Shown one piece after another: positions 1 to 5,748 of a DNA stretch of 6,695 nt (positions are counted from its first letter, which is position 1; every line of letters starts with the position of its first letter). The DNA lies in contig DASXQB010000372.1 of assembly GCA_036493295.1 (NCBI GenBank), positions 1 to 6,695 on the forward strand, in the 5' to 3' direction. Source of the DNA: DATKEU01 sp036493295. GTDB lineage: Bacteria > Myxococcota_A > Polyangia > Fen-1088. The notes below the pieces were generated by a model. It saw only the letters and a program-made list of their open reading frames with translations. It was not told the DNA's origin and did not search any database. The position numbers were made by a program, and so were the translations under genes.

Positions 1-234
1 GTTCGCCGCCGCCCGCACCTTGCCGACGACCTGCACGCCGGTCGACGACGCCAGGTCATTGAAAACCATGTCGGCCAGCCCCACCGACAGCGGAGCGTAC
101 TTTGGTTTGCCGGTGGCGTTGTCAAACGGCAGCACCGTCACGGTGACGGGCGGCGGCGGCTCGGGCGGCGCCGCCCAAGCCGACCCACCGACGGACACCA
201 CAAAAAAAACAACCGACGCGATCACTGTCTTCAC
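1..234 (-). CDS. Exported protein with CsgG/TolB-N-like domain (N-terminal part, cut by window edge)
   Basis: The first 78 residues of a protein read leftwards off the window; the C-terminus is missing. It begins with a typical Sec signal peptide: Lys2, a hydrophobic core at about residues 4-16, and a likely cleavage after the Ala-Trp-Ala at 19-21. A proline-rich linker (PPEPPPP, 23-29) follows. The next stretch, VTVLPFDNATG (32-42) followed by LSVGLADMVFNDLA (49-62), is the opening of the domain shared by CsgG/FlgO-type and TolB-N-like proteins, in which a beta strand ending in PFxN precedes a helix containing GLADM. Such domains occur in outer-membrane or periplasmic proteins, often with TPR repeats, but the rest is not visible. 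The start chosen is GTG at 234, followed by Lys; AGGG about 11-14 bases upstream could be its ribosome site. GTG at 246 is an in-frame alternative. It is divergent from folA, 67 bases away. The reading frame and export signal are fairly sure; the exact family is not. Confidence 0.7.
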   Translation of the reverse strand, partial: MKTVIASVVFFVVSVGGSAWAAPPEPPPPVTVTVLPFDNATGKPKYAPLSVGLADMVFNDLASSTGVQVVGKVRAAAN

Positions 235-301
235 GACGCTGGCCACCCTAGCACGCGGCCGGCCTTGCCAACGGTCGGCGCCGGCGGGCAATGATCGCCC
301 T

Positions 302-784
302 ATGACCGCCGTGCGCCTGCCGCTGACGTTGATCGCCGCCATCAGCCGCAACGGCGTCATCGGGCGCGGCGGCAAGGTGCCGTGGGATCTGCCCGAGGAT
401 CGCGCCTTCTTTCGTCGCACCACCATGGGCCACGCGGTGATCATGGGCCGCCGCACCTGGGACGAGACCGGCCGCGCCCTGGACGGCCGTCGCAACATCG
501 TCATCTCGCGCGGCGGCGCGGTCAGCGGCACCGATCGCGAAGTGGTCGCCTCGCTGGACGAGGCGATCTCTCTCGCCCGCGCCAGCGATGCCGATCCTTT
601 CGTCATCGGCGGCGCCCAGATCTTTCGCCTGGCCTTGCCGCTGGCCACCCGCCTCATCCTGACCGAGGTGATCTTCGACAGCGACGGCGACACATTTTTT
701 CCACCGTTCGACGCCAGCGAATGGCGGGCGGTCGATCAGCGGGCGGGCGATCGGGCTGCGTATGTCACGTACGAGCGGATTTAG
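302..784 (+). CDS. folA: Dihydrofolate reductase
   Basis: A 160-residue protein, the normal size for a bacterial chromosomal type I DHFR, which reduces dihydrofolate to tetrahydrofolate with NADPH in the cytoplasm. Visible family marks, in order: LIAAISRNGVIG (10-21), the start of the Rossmann-like sheet with the Met20-loop entry; PWDLPEDRAFF (27-37), in which Asp33 aligns with the catalytic acidic residue (Asp27 of E. coli); VIMGRRTW (46-53), the cofactor-binding strand and helix; a GR-rich turn then NIVIS; FVIGGAQIF, the GG cofactor motif; and GDTFFP near the C-terminus. The ATG at 302 is chosen because family homology begins a few residues later. The frame is open back to base 20, but that upstream part reads through the signal peptide of the divergent gene and has no DHFR similarity. 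No strong Shine-Dalgarno is visible. There is no thymidylate synthase beside it. Its stop lies 7 bases from the stop of the convergent amidohydrolase. Confidence 0.95.
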   Translation: MTAVRLPLTLIAAISRNGVIGRGGKVPWDLPEDRAFFRRTTMGHAVIMGRRTWDETGRALDGRRNIVISRGGAVSGTDREVVASLDEAISLARASDADPFVIGGAQIFRLALPLATRLILTEVIFDSDGDTFFPPFDASEWRAVDQRAGDRAAYVTYERI

Positions 785-791
785 GGTCCCG

Positions 792-1964
792 CTAGGTCAC
801 CGAGACCGGGATCTGATACGGGCCGCCGAAGGGAACGCCGCCGCGGATGGTCTGCACCGGCCGCAGATAACATTTTCCTTCGCGCACGTTGTTGCGCGTG
901 TCGATGAAACGGACCGGCTCGTCGTGAAGCTGCATGATCGCCACGTCCGCGGGCGCGCCCTCTTGCAACGTGCCCAGTTTGTCCACGCGGTTGATGATGC
1001 GCGCCGGGGCGACGGTGGACATGGCCACCACCTCGGACAAGGAAAAGCCCAGGTTCAAGAACTTGCTCATCACCCACGGCATGTACGGTTTGCCGGGCGA
1101 GTTGGTGCTGAAGGCGTGGATGTCGCTGGACAGCGTGTCGGGCAGCAAACCCTGGGCGAACGCCGTCTCTGCCACGGCGTAGTCAAAACTGCCGGCGCCG
1201 TGCGCGACGTCCAGGATCACGCCGCGCTGTTTGGCGGCGCGCGCCGCCGGCAGCACCTGGCCGTCCTGCACGATGTTGTTGCCGACGCCGCTGAAGGCGT
1301 GGGTGACGATGTCCCCCGGCCGCATCAGATCCAGCAGCGCCGACAGCGACTGCGGCACATTGCCGATGTGACACATCACGCGCGCGCCGTTGCCGGCCAG
1401 CTCGGCGGCGGCGATGGCCCGGCGCAACGGTTCGAACCCGTTGTCGCCGACCATCCAGGCGGTCTGGCGGACCTTGATGCCGAGGGCGATGTCTTCGTTC
1501 TCCGCCACGGCGCGCGCCGCCACCTCGACGTCGGCGTGATCGATGTTCAGCATCTCGGGCACCGGAAATCCAGCCAGGCCGTGGTTGGCGATGTGCACGA
1601 AGGCAAACAGGCGCGTGCGCGACTGGGCGACGATGTGACGGCGAAAGGCGGCAAAGTTGTTGGCCCCCGCGTCGCCGGCGCTGACCGCGGTGGTGGTGCA
1701 CGACAGCGGCACCATCTCGTCGGCGGAGATGCCGATGGCCGAACCGTACGGATAAACGTGGGCGTGCAGATCGACGATGCCGGGCATGACCAGCTTGTCC
1801 TTGGCGTCGATGACGTCTTTGGCCCGATCGGCGGCGATGTCGGCGGCGACCACGGCGATGCGCCCGTGCTTGATCCCGAGGTCGCGCACCGCCGCCAGTG
1901 ACTGGCTGGGATCGATCACGCGGCCGCCCTTGATGACCAGATCCAGCTTGTCCTGACGATTCAT
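792..1964 (-). CDS. Amidohydrolase/deacetylase-family metallohydrolase (dihydroorotase-like fold)
   Basis: A 390-residue cytoplasmic amidohydrolase-superfamily enzyme. The N-terminus (LVIKGGRVIDP, 9-19) and the short C-terminal strands form the usual small beta domain around a TIM barrel. All expected metal ligands are present: the HxH pair His67 and His69 in VDLHAH after strand 1, Lys164 in LGIKVR (the lysine expected to be carboxylated and to bridge two metals), His199 in MCHIGN, His222 in VTHAFSG, and Asp281 in SSDIH. This pattern, with SSDIH and LGIKV, matches the subgroup usually annotated as amidohydrolase/deacetylase metallohydrolase, related to dihydroorotase and D-aminoacylase. Studied members hydrolyse small N-acyl or ester-like compounds. 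The true substrate cannot be read from the sequence; dihydroorotase proper is less likely. The ATG at 1964 places the family N-terminus correctly; no clear Shine-Dalgarno. It is divergent from ridA, with 39 bases between starts, which suggests shared regulation and perhaps a common pathway. Confidence 0.9.
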   Translation of the reverse strand: MNRQDKLDLVIKGGRVIDPSQSLAAVRDLGIKHGRIAVVAADIAADRAKDVIDAKDKLVMPGIVDLHAHVYPYGSAIGISADEMVPLSCTTTAVSAGDAGANNFAAFRRHIVAQSRTRLFAFVHIANHGLAGFPVPEMLNIDHADVEVAARAVAENEDIALGIKVRQTAWMVGDNGFEPLRRAIAAAELAGNGARVMCHIGNVPQSLSALLDLMRPGDIVTHAFSGVGNNIVQDGQVLPAARAAKQRGVILDVAHGAGSFDYAVAETAFAQGLLPDTLSSDIHAFSTNSPGKPYMPWVMSKFLNLGFSLSEVVAMSTVAPARIINRVDKLGTLQEGAPADVAIMQLHDEPVRFIDTRNNVREGKCYLRPVQTIRGGVPFGGPYQIPVSVT

Positions 1965-2003
1965 TGCCGGTAGACAATCTGCACGAAGGGGGTTTCCCGC
2001 ACA

Positions 2004-2390
2004 ATGTCCACCTCGCGCAAACCTGTCGTCACCGACCAAGCGCCGCGTCCGATCGGTCCCTACTCGCAGGCGATCGTCGAAGGCGATTTCATCTTCGTCG
2101 CCGGGCAGGGCCCGGGAAATCCCGCCACCGGCCAGCTGGAGATGGGCGACGTGGCCGCGCAAACGGTGCGCACGCTGGAGAACATGAAGGCGATCTTGAC
2201 CGCGGCCGGCTCGTCGCTGGACAAGGTGGTCAAGTGCAACGTCTACCTGGGCAACATCGCCGACTTCGCCGCGATGAACGAGGTCTACGGGCGGTACTTC
2301 ACCGCGCCCTACCCGGCGCGCACGACCATCCAGGCGGGCGCGTTGCCGGGCGGCATCGCCGTCGAGATCGAGTGCATCGCCCGCAAATGA
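2004..2390 (+). CDS. ridA: RidA family enamine/imine deaminase (YjgF/YER057c/UK114)
   Basis: A 128-residue protein, full length for the family, which forms trimers with active sites between subunits. Family marks: APRPIGPYSQA (13-23), FVAGQGPGNPATG (31-43), the central helix AAQTVRTLENMKAIL, VVKCNVYLGNIADFAAMNEVY (75-95), and the C-terminal signature PARTTIQAGALPGG (104-117) followed by VEIECIA. Arg106 aligns with the E. coli RidA carboxylate-binding Arg105, and Glu121 with Glu120, so this looks like a catalytically competent RidA rather than a degenerate relative. RidA hydrolyses 2-aminoacrylate and related enamine/imine intermediates released by PLP enzymes to the 2-keto acid plus ammonia. 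GAAGGGGG at 1985-1992, 11 bases before the ATG, is a plausible though slightly distant ribosome site. The TGA overlaps the ATG of the next gene (ATGA), so the two are almost certainly co-transcribed and translationally coupled. The product partner is therefore likely the downstream PLP enzyme. Confidence 0.95.
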   Translation: MSTSRKPVVTDQAPRPIGPYSQAIVEGDFIFVAGQGPGNPATGQLEMGDVAAQTVRTLENMKAILTAAGSSLDKVVKCNVYLGNIADFAAMNEVYGRYFTAPYPARTTIQAGALPGGIAVEIECIARK

Positions 2391-3403
2391 ACGCCGCCGA
2401 TCTGGACACGCCCTCCGTCTACGTCGACCTCGACGTCATGGAGGCGAACATCCGCGGCATGCAAGAGCGCTGTCGCGCCTGGGGCGTGGGCCTGCGCCCG
2501 CACACGAAGACGCACAAGATCCCCGAGATCGCCCAGCAGCAACTGGACGCCGGCGCCGTCGGCATCACCGTCGCGAAGCTGGGCGAGGCCGAGGTGCTGC
2601 CGGGCGACGACGTGCTGGTGGCGTACCCGATCATGGCCGCCAAGCTGCCGCGCCTGCGCGCCCTGGCCGCCCGGCGCCGCATCACCGTGGTGGTCGATTC
2701 GCCGGAAGCGGCGCGCGCCCTGCCCGGCATCGGGACGCTGATCGAGGTCGACGTGGGCGCCGGCCGCGTCGGTGTGCAGACGCCCGAACAGGCGGTGGCG
2801 GTGGCCCGCGCCTGCACGGATTTTCGCGGCGTCATGTACTGGCCGTCCTGGCTGGACGAGCTCGGCTTTTCGCGGGCGCGCGCGCAACTGGACGCGCACA
2901 TCGGCGCGCTGGAAGCGGCGGGATTTCCCGTCGGCATCGTCTCGGGCGGGTCGACGCCGGGCGCGGGCAAGACGCCGCTCATTCCCCGCACCACCGAGAT
3001 TCGCCCCGGCACGTACGTCTTCAACGACATGAGCCAGGTGGTGAATGGCCACGCCACCGTCGAGGAATGCGCGCTGCGCGTGCTTGTCACCGTGGTCAGC
3101 ACGGCGGTGCCCGGCCAGGTGGTCGTCGACGGCGGCACCAAGACTTTCTCCGGCGACGGCACCCACGGCGGCACCGGCCACGGCCTGTTCGTCGATCGCC
3201 CCGGCTGGTCGCTGAAGAAAATGAACGAGGAACACGGCTACGTGAAGCTGGACGGTCCCGGCGGCGCCACCATCGGCGAAAAAGTCTGGGTCATCCCCAG
3301 CCACGTCTGCGCCACCGTGAACATGCACGACGAGATCGCCTACGGCCGAAACGGCCGCGTCGACGGCACCTGGAAGGTCGCCGCCCGCGGCAAAGTTCGT
3401 TAG
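2387..3403 (+). CDS. D-threonine aldolase/D-serine dehydratase-like fold-type III PLP enzyme
   Basis: A 338-residue protein of the alanine-racemase-barrel (fold type III) PLP family. The N-terminus LDTPSVYVDLDVMEANI (6-22) is the family opening. RPHTKTHK (37-44) holds the PLP-binding lysine, most likely Lys41. EVDVGAGRVGV lies in the barrel, VSGGSTPG and RPGTYVFND bind the cofactor phosphate region, DGGTKTFSGDG follows, and PSHVCATVNMHDE (304-316) near the C-terminus supplies the metal site His306-x-Cys308. Known members cleave D-threonine-type beta-hydroxy amino acids to glycine plus aldehyde, or dehydrate D-serine through 2-aminoacrylate. The His-x-Cys pair resembles the zinc site of eukaryotic-type D-serine dehydratase, but homologous bacterial aldolases are close enough that the reaction stays open. 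The segment VMYWPSW, where relatives I recall have a more Gly/His-rich stretch, may alter substrate choice. The start overlaps the ridA stop (ATGA); a longer in-frame reading back to 1964 crosses ridA and is not real. Confidence 0.9.
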   Translation: MNAADLDTPSVYVDLDVMEANIRGMQERCRAWGVGLRPHTKTHKIPEIAQQQLDAGAVGITVAKLGEAEVLPGDDVLVAYPIMAAKLPRLRALAARRRITVVVDSPEAARALPGIGTLIEVDVGAGRVGVQTPEQAVAVARACTDFRGVMYWPSWLDELGFSRARAQLDAHIGALEAAGFPVGIVSGGSTPGAGKTPLIPRTTEIRPGTYVFNDMSQVVNGHATVEECALRVLVTVVSTAVPGQVVVDGGTKTFSGDGTHGGTGHGLFVDRPGWSLKKMNEEHGYVKLDGPGGATIGEKVWVIPSHVCATVNMHDEIAYGRNGRVDGTWKVAARGKVR

Positions 3404-3422
3404 GCGGACCCGGCCGCGCAGT

Positions 3423-3539
3423 TCAGGGATCGAAGGCGAACAGCACGTGCTGGAGGTTATCGAGCGACTGCCCGCCTACGAAATGCTGGTAATCCATTGG
3501 GCAAGCGTAGCTATCGCCGTAGGTCAGGTCGTCGCTCAT
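3423..3539 (-). pseudogene. C-terminal continuation of the exported protein in the -1 frame
   Basis: A 38-codon frame that starts with ATG overlapping the stop of the upstream part (ATGA) and ends 20 bases from the stop of the convergent PLP gene. Its translation begins MSDDLTYGDSYACP and ends NLQHVLFAFDP. To my reading it looks like the C-terminal end of small secreted proteins with a YGDSYxC-type turn and a final amphipathic helix, rather than random sequence. The same -1 frame is open a little further upstream, to a TGA near 3572, giving RAWVASM just before it. One indel in roughly 3540-3570, for example in the GGG run at 3559-3561, would therefore fuse both parts into one protein of about 176 residues. 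Alternatives are a real mutation, an assembly error, or a separately translated small protein coupled through ATGA. I favour a frameshift. Confidence 0.45.
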
Positions 3540-3958
3540 CGAAGCGACCCAAGCTCGCGGGTGTCGGCATCACTACACCCTCCGCGATCGGATATCGTCA
3601 CTGCCTGAATCGCGGCTCGAACCGTCTGGAACGGCCCCGTTTCGTCGAGGGTGATGTCGTCCATCGTAGGCAGGTAATTTTGCGGATTGTCGGAGTCGTC
3701 GTTTTGAATACGGCATCGCGTGGCCTGGAGACGGCGCTGTTCCAAAGAGACGGTGAAGGACCAAACAAAATCGTCGCAGGCAGCTCCCAGCGGGGGACGG
3801 CCGTGCAAACCGTCGCCGAACGACTTGAATGTCACGGTTTGGACGTTCGACGTGAGCACGCTGGAGCCCGCCGCGGTGGCGAATTCCACGCTCGAACGCC
3901 CGCAACTTGCGGCAGTGGCGAAAAGCGCCGCCCCCCGAAGAATACTCGCGCACCGCAT
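3536..3958 (-). CDS. Putative small lipoprotein/exported protein, upstream part of a probably frameshifted gene
   Basis: A 140-codon minus-strand reading frame that I do not recognise. Residues 2-18 look like a signal peptide (Arg2, Arg8, then GAALFATAAS), with Cys19 in a weak lipobox (A-A-S-C), so a lipoprotein or a plain exported protein is possible. The remainder is a low-complexity-free, beta-rich sequence with several cysteines (19, mid-protein, and GGCSDAD near the end) and acidic stretches, unlike the arginine-rich translation of the competing minus-strand frame. Codon use is less G/C-biased at third positions than in neighbouring genes (ATA, AGT and GGA occur), and local GC is visibly lower, which fits a fast-evolving accessory gene. 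An in-frame TGA lies just before the ATG at 3958, fixing the start. The frame ends at TGA 3538-3536, which overlaps an ATG in the -1 frame; the continuation there is listed separately. It is convergent with the PLP enzyme gene and divergent from the ABC transporter. Confidence 0.55.
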   Translation of the reverse strand: MRCASILRGAALFATAASCGRSSVEFATAAGSSVLTSNVQTVTFKSFGDGLHGRPPLGAACDDFVWSFTVSLEQRRLQATRCRIQNDDSDNPQNYLPTMDDITLDETGPFQTVRAAIQAVTISDRGGCSDADTRELGSLR

Positions 3959-4069
3959 AGGTCATTTTGGAGTGCAGATCACGTGCCACGAACCTTCGCC
4001 GGAGCATGAAAGAAACGCAAAAGCACAGCAATCTTTCTCGCCCCGGTCGAAGAAAGGCCCAGCCGCCTT

Positions 4070-4099
4070 TTGACAATGGGAAACCCCCACTGTTACGGT
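4070..4099 (+). promoter_or_regulatory. Probable sigma70-type promoter for the ABC transporter operon
   Basis: TTGACA at 4070-4075 is an exact consensus -35 hexamer. After 18 bases comes TACGGT at 4094-4099, which keeps the most conserved T, A and final T of the -10 box but is otherwise weak. Transcription would begin near 4105-4108, leaving a leader of about 60 bases before the ATG at 4167. An A-rich stretch at 4008-4030 lies upstream. The -10 assignment is uncertain; the position ahead of a transporter gene supports it. Confidence 0.45.
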
Positions 4100-4122
4100 G
4101 CGCCGGTTCGTTGATCCGGCGC
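4100..4122. promoter_or_regulatory. Inverted repeat at the predicted transcription start (operator or leader hairpin)
   Basis: GCGCCGG (4100-4106) and CCGGCGC (4116-4122) are perfect inverted 7-base arms around a 9-base centre. They follow the proposed -10 box directly, so they cover the expected +1. This position suits a repressor site or a 5' leader hairpin. No T-run follows at once, so a terminator is unlikely. In GC-rich DNA a 7-base repeat can arise by chance. Confidence 0.3.
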
Positions 4123-4154
4123 CCAGCCCGCGGTCGATTTTCCCGCACCACGCC

Positions 4155-4161
4155 AAGGAGG
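4155..4161 (+). promoter_or_regulatory. Strong Shine-Dalgarno of the substrate-binding protein gene
   Basis: AAGGAGG sits 5 bases before the ATG at 4167 and is the best ribosome site in the window. It decides the start of the substrate-binding protein in favour of 4167 over the in-frame ATG at 4098, which lacks such a site and would put charged residues ahead of the signal peptide. Confidence 0.8.
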
Positions 4162-4166
4162 CCCCC

Positions 4167-5726
4167 ATGTCCGGCCGATCGTTTACCCACTTGCGGCAGT
4201 TAACGTTCGTCGCGCTCGCGGTTGTCACGTTGTTCGGCGCAGCGCCCACCGACGCGGCGGCGGCGCCTCCGAAAGGCGGCACGGCCACGCTGGCGATGAT
4301 CGCCGAGCCGCAGTCGCTGGACCCGATGACCACCACCGCCGATTTGACGGCGACGATCATGCAGCACGTGTACGAATCGCTGTACACCTTCGACGCCGCC
4401 TGGGACATCCGCCCGATGCTGGCCGAAAAGTTGCCGAAGATCTCCAAGGACGGCCTGACCGTCGAGATCCCGCTGCGCAAAGGGGTCAAGTTCCACAACG
4501 GGCGCGAGATGAAGTCCGATGACGTGGTGGCGTCGCTCAAGCGCTGGATGGAGGTCGCGCCGCGCGGCAAGGCGCTGGCCAAGAACGGCGCCACCGTCGA
4601 CGCCAAGGGCCCCTACGTCGTCGTCTACAAGCTGACGCAGCCGGTGCCGTCGCTGCTGGCGCACCTGGCGATGCCGTCGGGCTTCGCCGCGATCATGGCC
4701 AAGGAGACCCTGGCCAACCCGCTGAAGGAATACATCGGCACAGGGCCGTACAAGTTCAAAGAGCGCAAGCCCGATCAGTACGTGGTGCTGGTGCGCAACG
4801 ACGCCTACTCGGCGCGCAGCGAGGCCGGCAGCGGCTATGCCGGCAAGCGCGTGGCGCTGCTGGACGAGCTGCACTTCGTGCCGGTGCCGAACGCCAACAC
4901 CCGCGTCGAAGGCTCGCTGTCTGGACAGTACGACTTTGCCGACGTGTTGCCGGTCGAGGCGTACTCCCGTCTGGACAACCAACCGAAGGTCGAGCCGCTG
5001 CTGACCAAGCCGTTCGGTTTTCCGTACCTGGTGCTGAACACCAAGGCCGGCCCGCTGGTGAAGAAAGAGCTGCGCCAGGCGGTGCAGGAAGCGCTGAACG
5101 AGACCGAGATGATGACCGCCGGCTTCGGCGACCCGAAGTTCTTCAGCATCGAGGGCAACCACTACCCGAAGGGCTCACTTTATTACAGCACCGCCGGCGT
5201 CGAGCATTACAACACCGCCGACCCGAAGAAGGCGGCCGCCATGGCCACCGCCGCCGGATACAACGGCACGCCCATCCGCATCCTCACCAGCAAGCAGTAC
5301 GAGTTTCACTATCGCATCGCCCTGGTGATGGCCGAGAATTTGAAGAAGGCCGGTTTCAAGACCGACATGCAAGTGGTCGACTGGGCCACGCTGGTCCAGC
5401 GCCGCGGCGATCCCGCGCTGTGGGACATCTACACCACGCACTCGCCGTTTCTGCCCGAGCCGACGCTGACGCCGCCGCAACTGGGCGACGATGCGCCCGG
5501 CTGGTGGAAGTCGCCGGCCAAGGACGCCGCGCTGAAGGCGTTCAACGGCGAATCCGATCTAAAAAAGCGCGGCCCGCTGTGGGGCAAGGTGCAGGCCGTG
5601 GTCTACGACGAGGTCCCGTACATCAAGGTCGCCAACTTCAACGGGCTGACCGCGCGGTCCAAGCGCCTGGAGGGCTACACCCCCATGCCGTGGCCGTCGT
5701 TCTGGAACACCGGGATCCGCAAGTAG
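4167..5726 (+). CDS. ABC transporter periplasmic substrate-binding protein, dipeptide/oligopeptide (DppA/OppA) type
   Basis: A 519-residue exported protein of the SBP_bac_5 family, of normal length. It has a Sec signal peptide: basic N-terminus with Arg4 and Arg10, hydrophobic core at about 13-25, then DAAAA at 29-33 as the probable cleavage region. There is no lipobox cysteine, so it should be free in the periplasm, as in Gram-negative bacteria. Family marks: GGTATLAMIAEPQSLDPM (37-54) at the mature N-terminus, LRKGVKFHNGREMKSDDVV (103-121), GTGPYKF (191-197), the ELRQAVQEALN helix (301-311), and the C-terminal VYDEVPYIKV region (479-488). It captures a substrate and delivers it to the permease encoded 22 bases downstream. 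The family binds peptides, nickel, opines, glutathione and some sugars; sequence alone does not tell which. A promoter and inverted repeat lie upstream. Confidence 0.93.
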   Translation: MSGRSFTHLRQLTFVALAVVTLFGAAPTDAAAAPPKGGTATLAMIAEPQSLDPMTTTADLTATIMQHVYESLYTFDAAWDIRPMLAEKLPKISKDGLTVEIPLRKGVKFHNGREMKSDDVVASLKRWMEVAPRGKALAKNGATVDAKGPYVVVYKLTQPVPSLLAHLAMPSGFAAIMAKETLANPLKEYIGTGPYKFKERKPDQYVVLVRNDAYSARSEAGSGYAGKRVALLDELHFVPVPNANTRVEGSLSGQYDFADVLPVEAYSRLDNQPKVEPLLTKPFGFPYLVLNTKAGPLVKKELRQAVQEALNETEMMTAGFGDPKFFSIEGNHYPKGSLYYSTAGVEHYNTADPKKAAAMATAAGYNGTPIRILTSKQYEFHYRIALVMAENLKKAGFKTDMQVVDWATLVQRRGDPALWDIYTTHSPFLPEPTLTPPQLGDDAPGWWKSPAKDAALKAFNGESDLKKRGPLWGKVQAVVYDEVPYIKVANFNGLTARSKRLEGYTPMPWPSFWNTGIRK

Positions 5727-5748
5727 TCGTCGGCTTGATCGGGCGCGG

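Noticed and set aside
20..301. 5' extension of the folA frame
   Set aside because: It overlaps the signal peptide and domain of the divergent gene and shows no DHFR similarity; the family begins at the ATG at 302.
785..791. Shared terminator between the convergent folA and amidohydrolase genes
   Set aside because: Only 7 bases separate the stops and no hairpin with a T run is visible there on either strand.
762..1901. Long plus-strand open frame opposite the amidohydrolase
   Set aside because: Its translation is rich in His, Arg, Gly and Asp without domain signature, as expected for the antisense of a GC-rich gene; the minus strand carries a complete enzyme with all metal ligands.
2309..3328. 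Long minus-strand open frame opposite the PLP enzyme
   Set aside because: Antisense shadow with low-complexity Ala/Gly/Arg/His composition; the plus strand encodes a full PLP enzyme.
3497..4009. Plus-strand open frame opposite the frameshifted exported protein
   Set aside because: Composition is Arg/Gly/Pro-rich with no signal peptide or domain; the minus-strand frame has a convincing export signal.
4053..4070. Small hairpin AAAGGC-6-GCCTTT with a short T run, as a terminator
   Set aside because: The stem is only 6 base pairs, half of them A-T, the T run is four bases and it abuts the -35 box. No plus-strand gene ends close upstream, so a terminator role is weakly supported.
3573..4190. Longer minus-strand frame overlapping the exported protein and the transporter promoter
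   Set aside because: Arginine-rich translation with no hydrophobic N-terminus; it would run through the promoter and leader of the transporter operon. The alternate frame from 3958 looks more like a protein.
4200..5162. Minus-strand open frame opposite the substrate-binding protein
   Set aside because: Antisense shadow rich in His, Gln and Arg; no recognisable domain, no ribosome site, and it lies wholly inside a clear family member.
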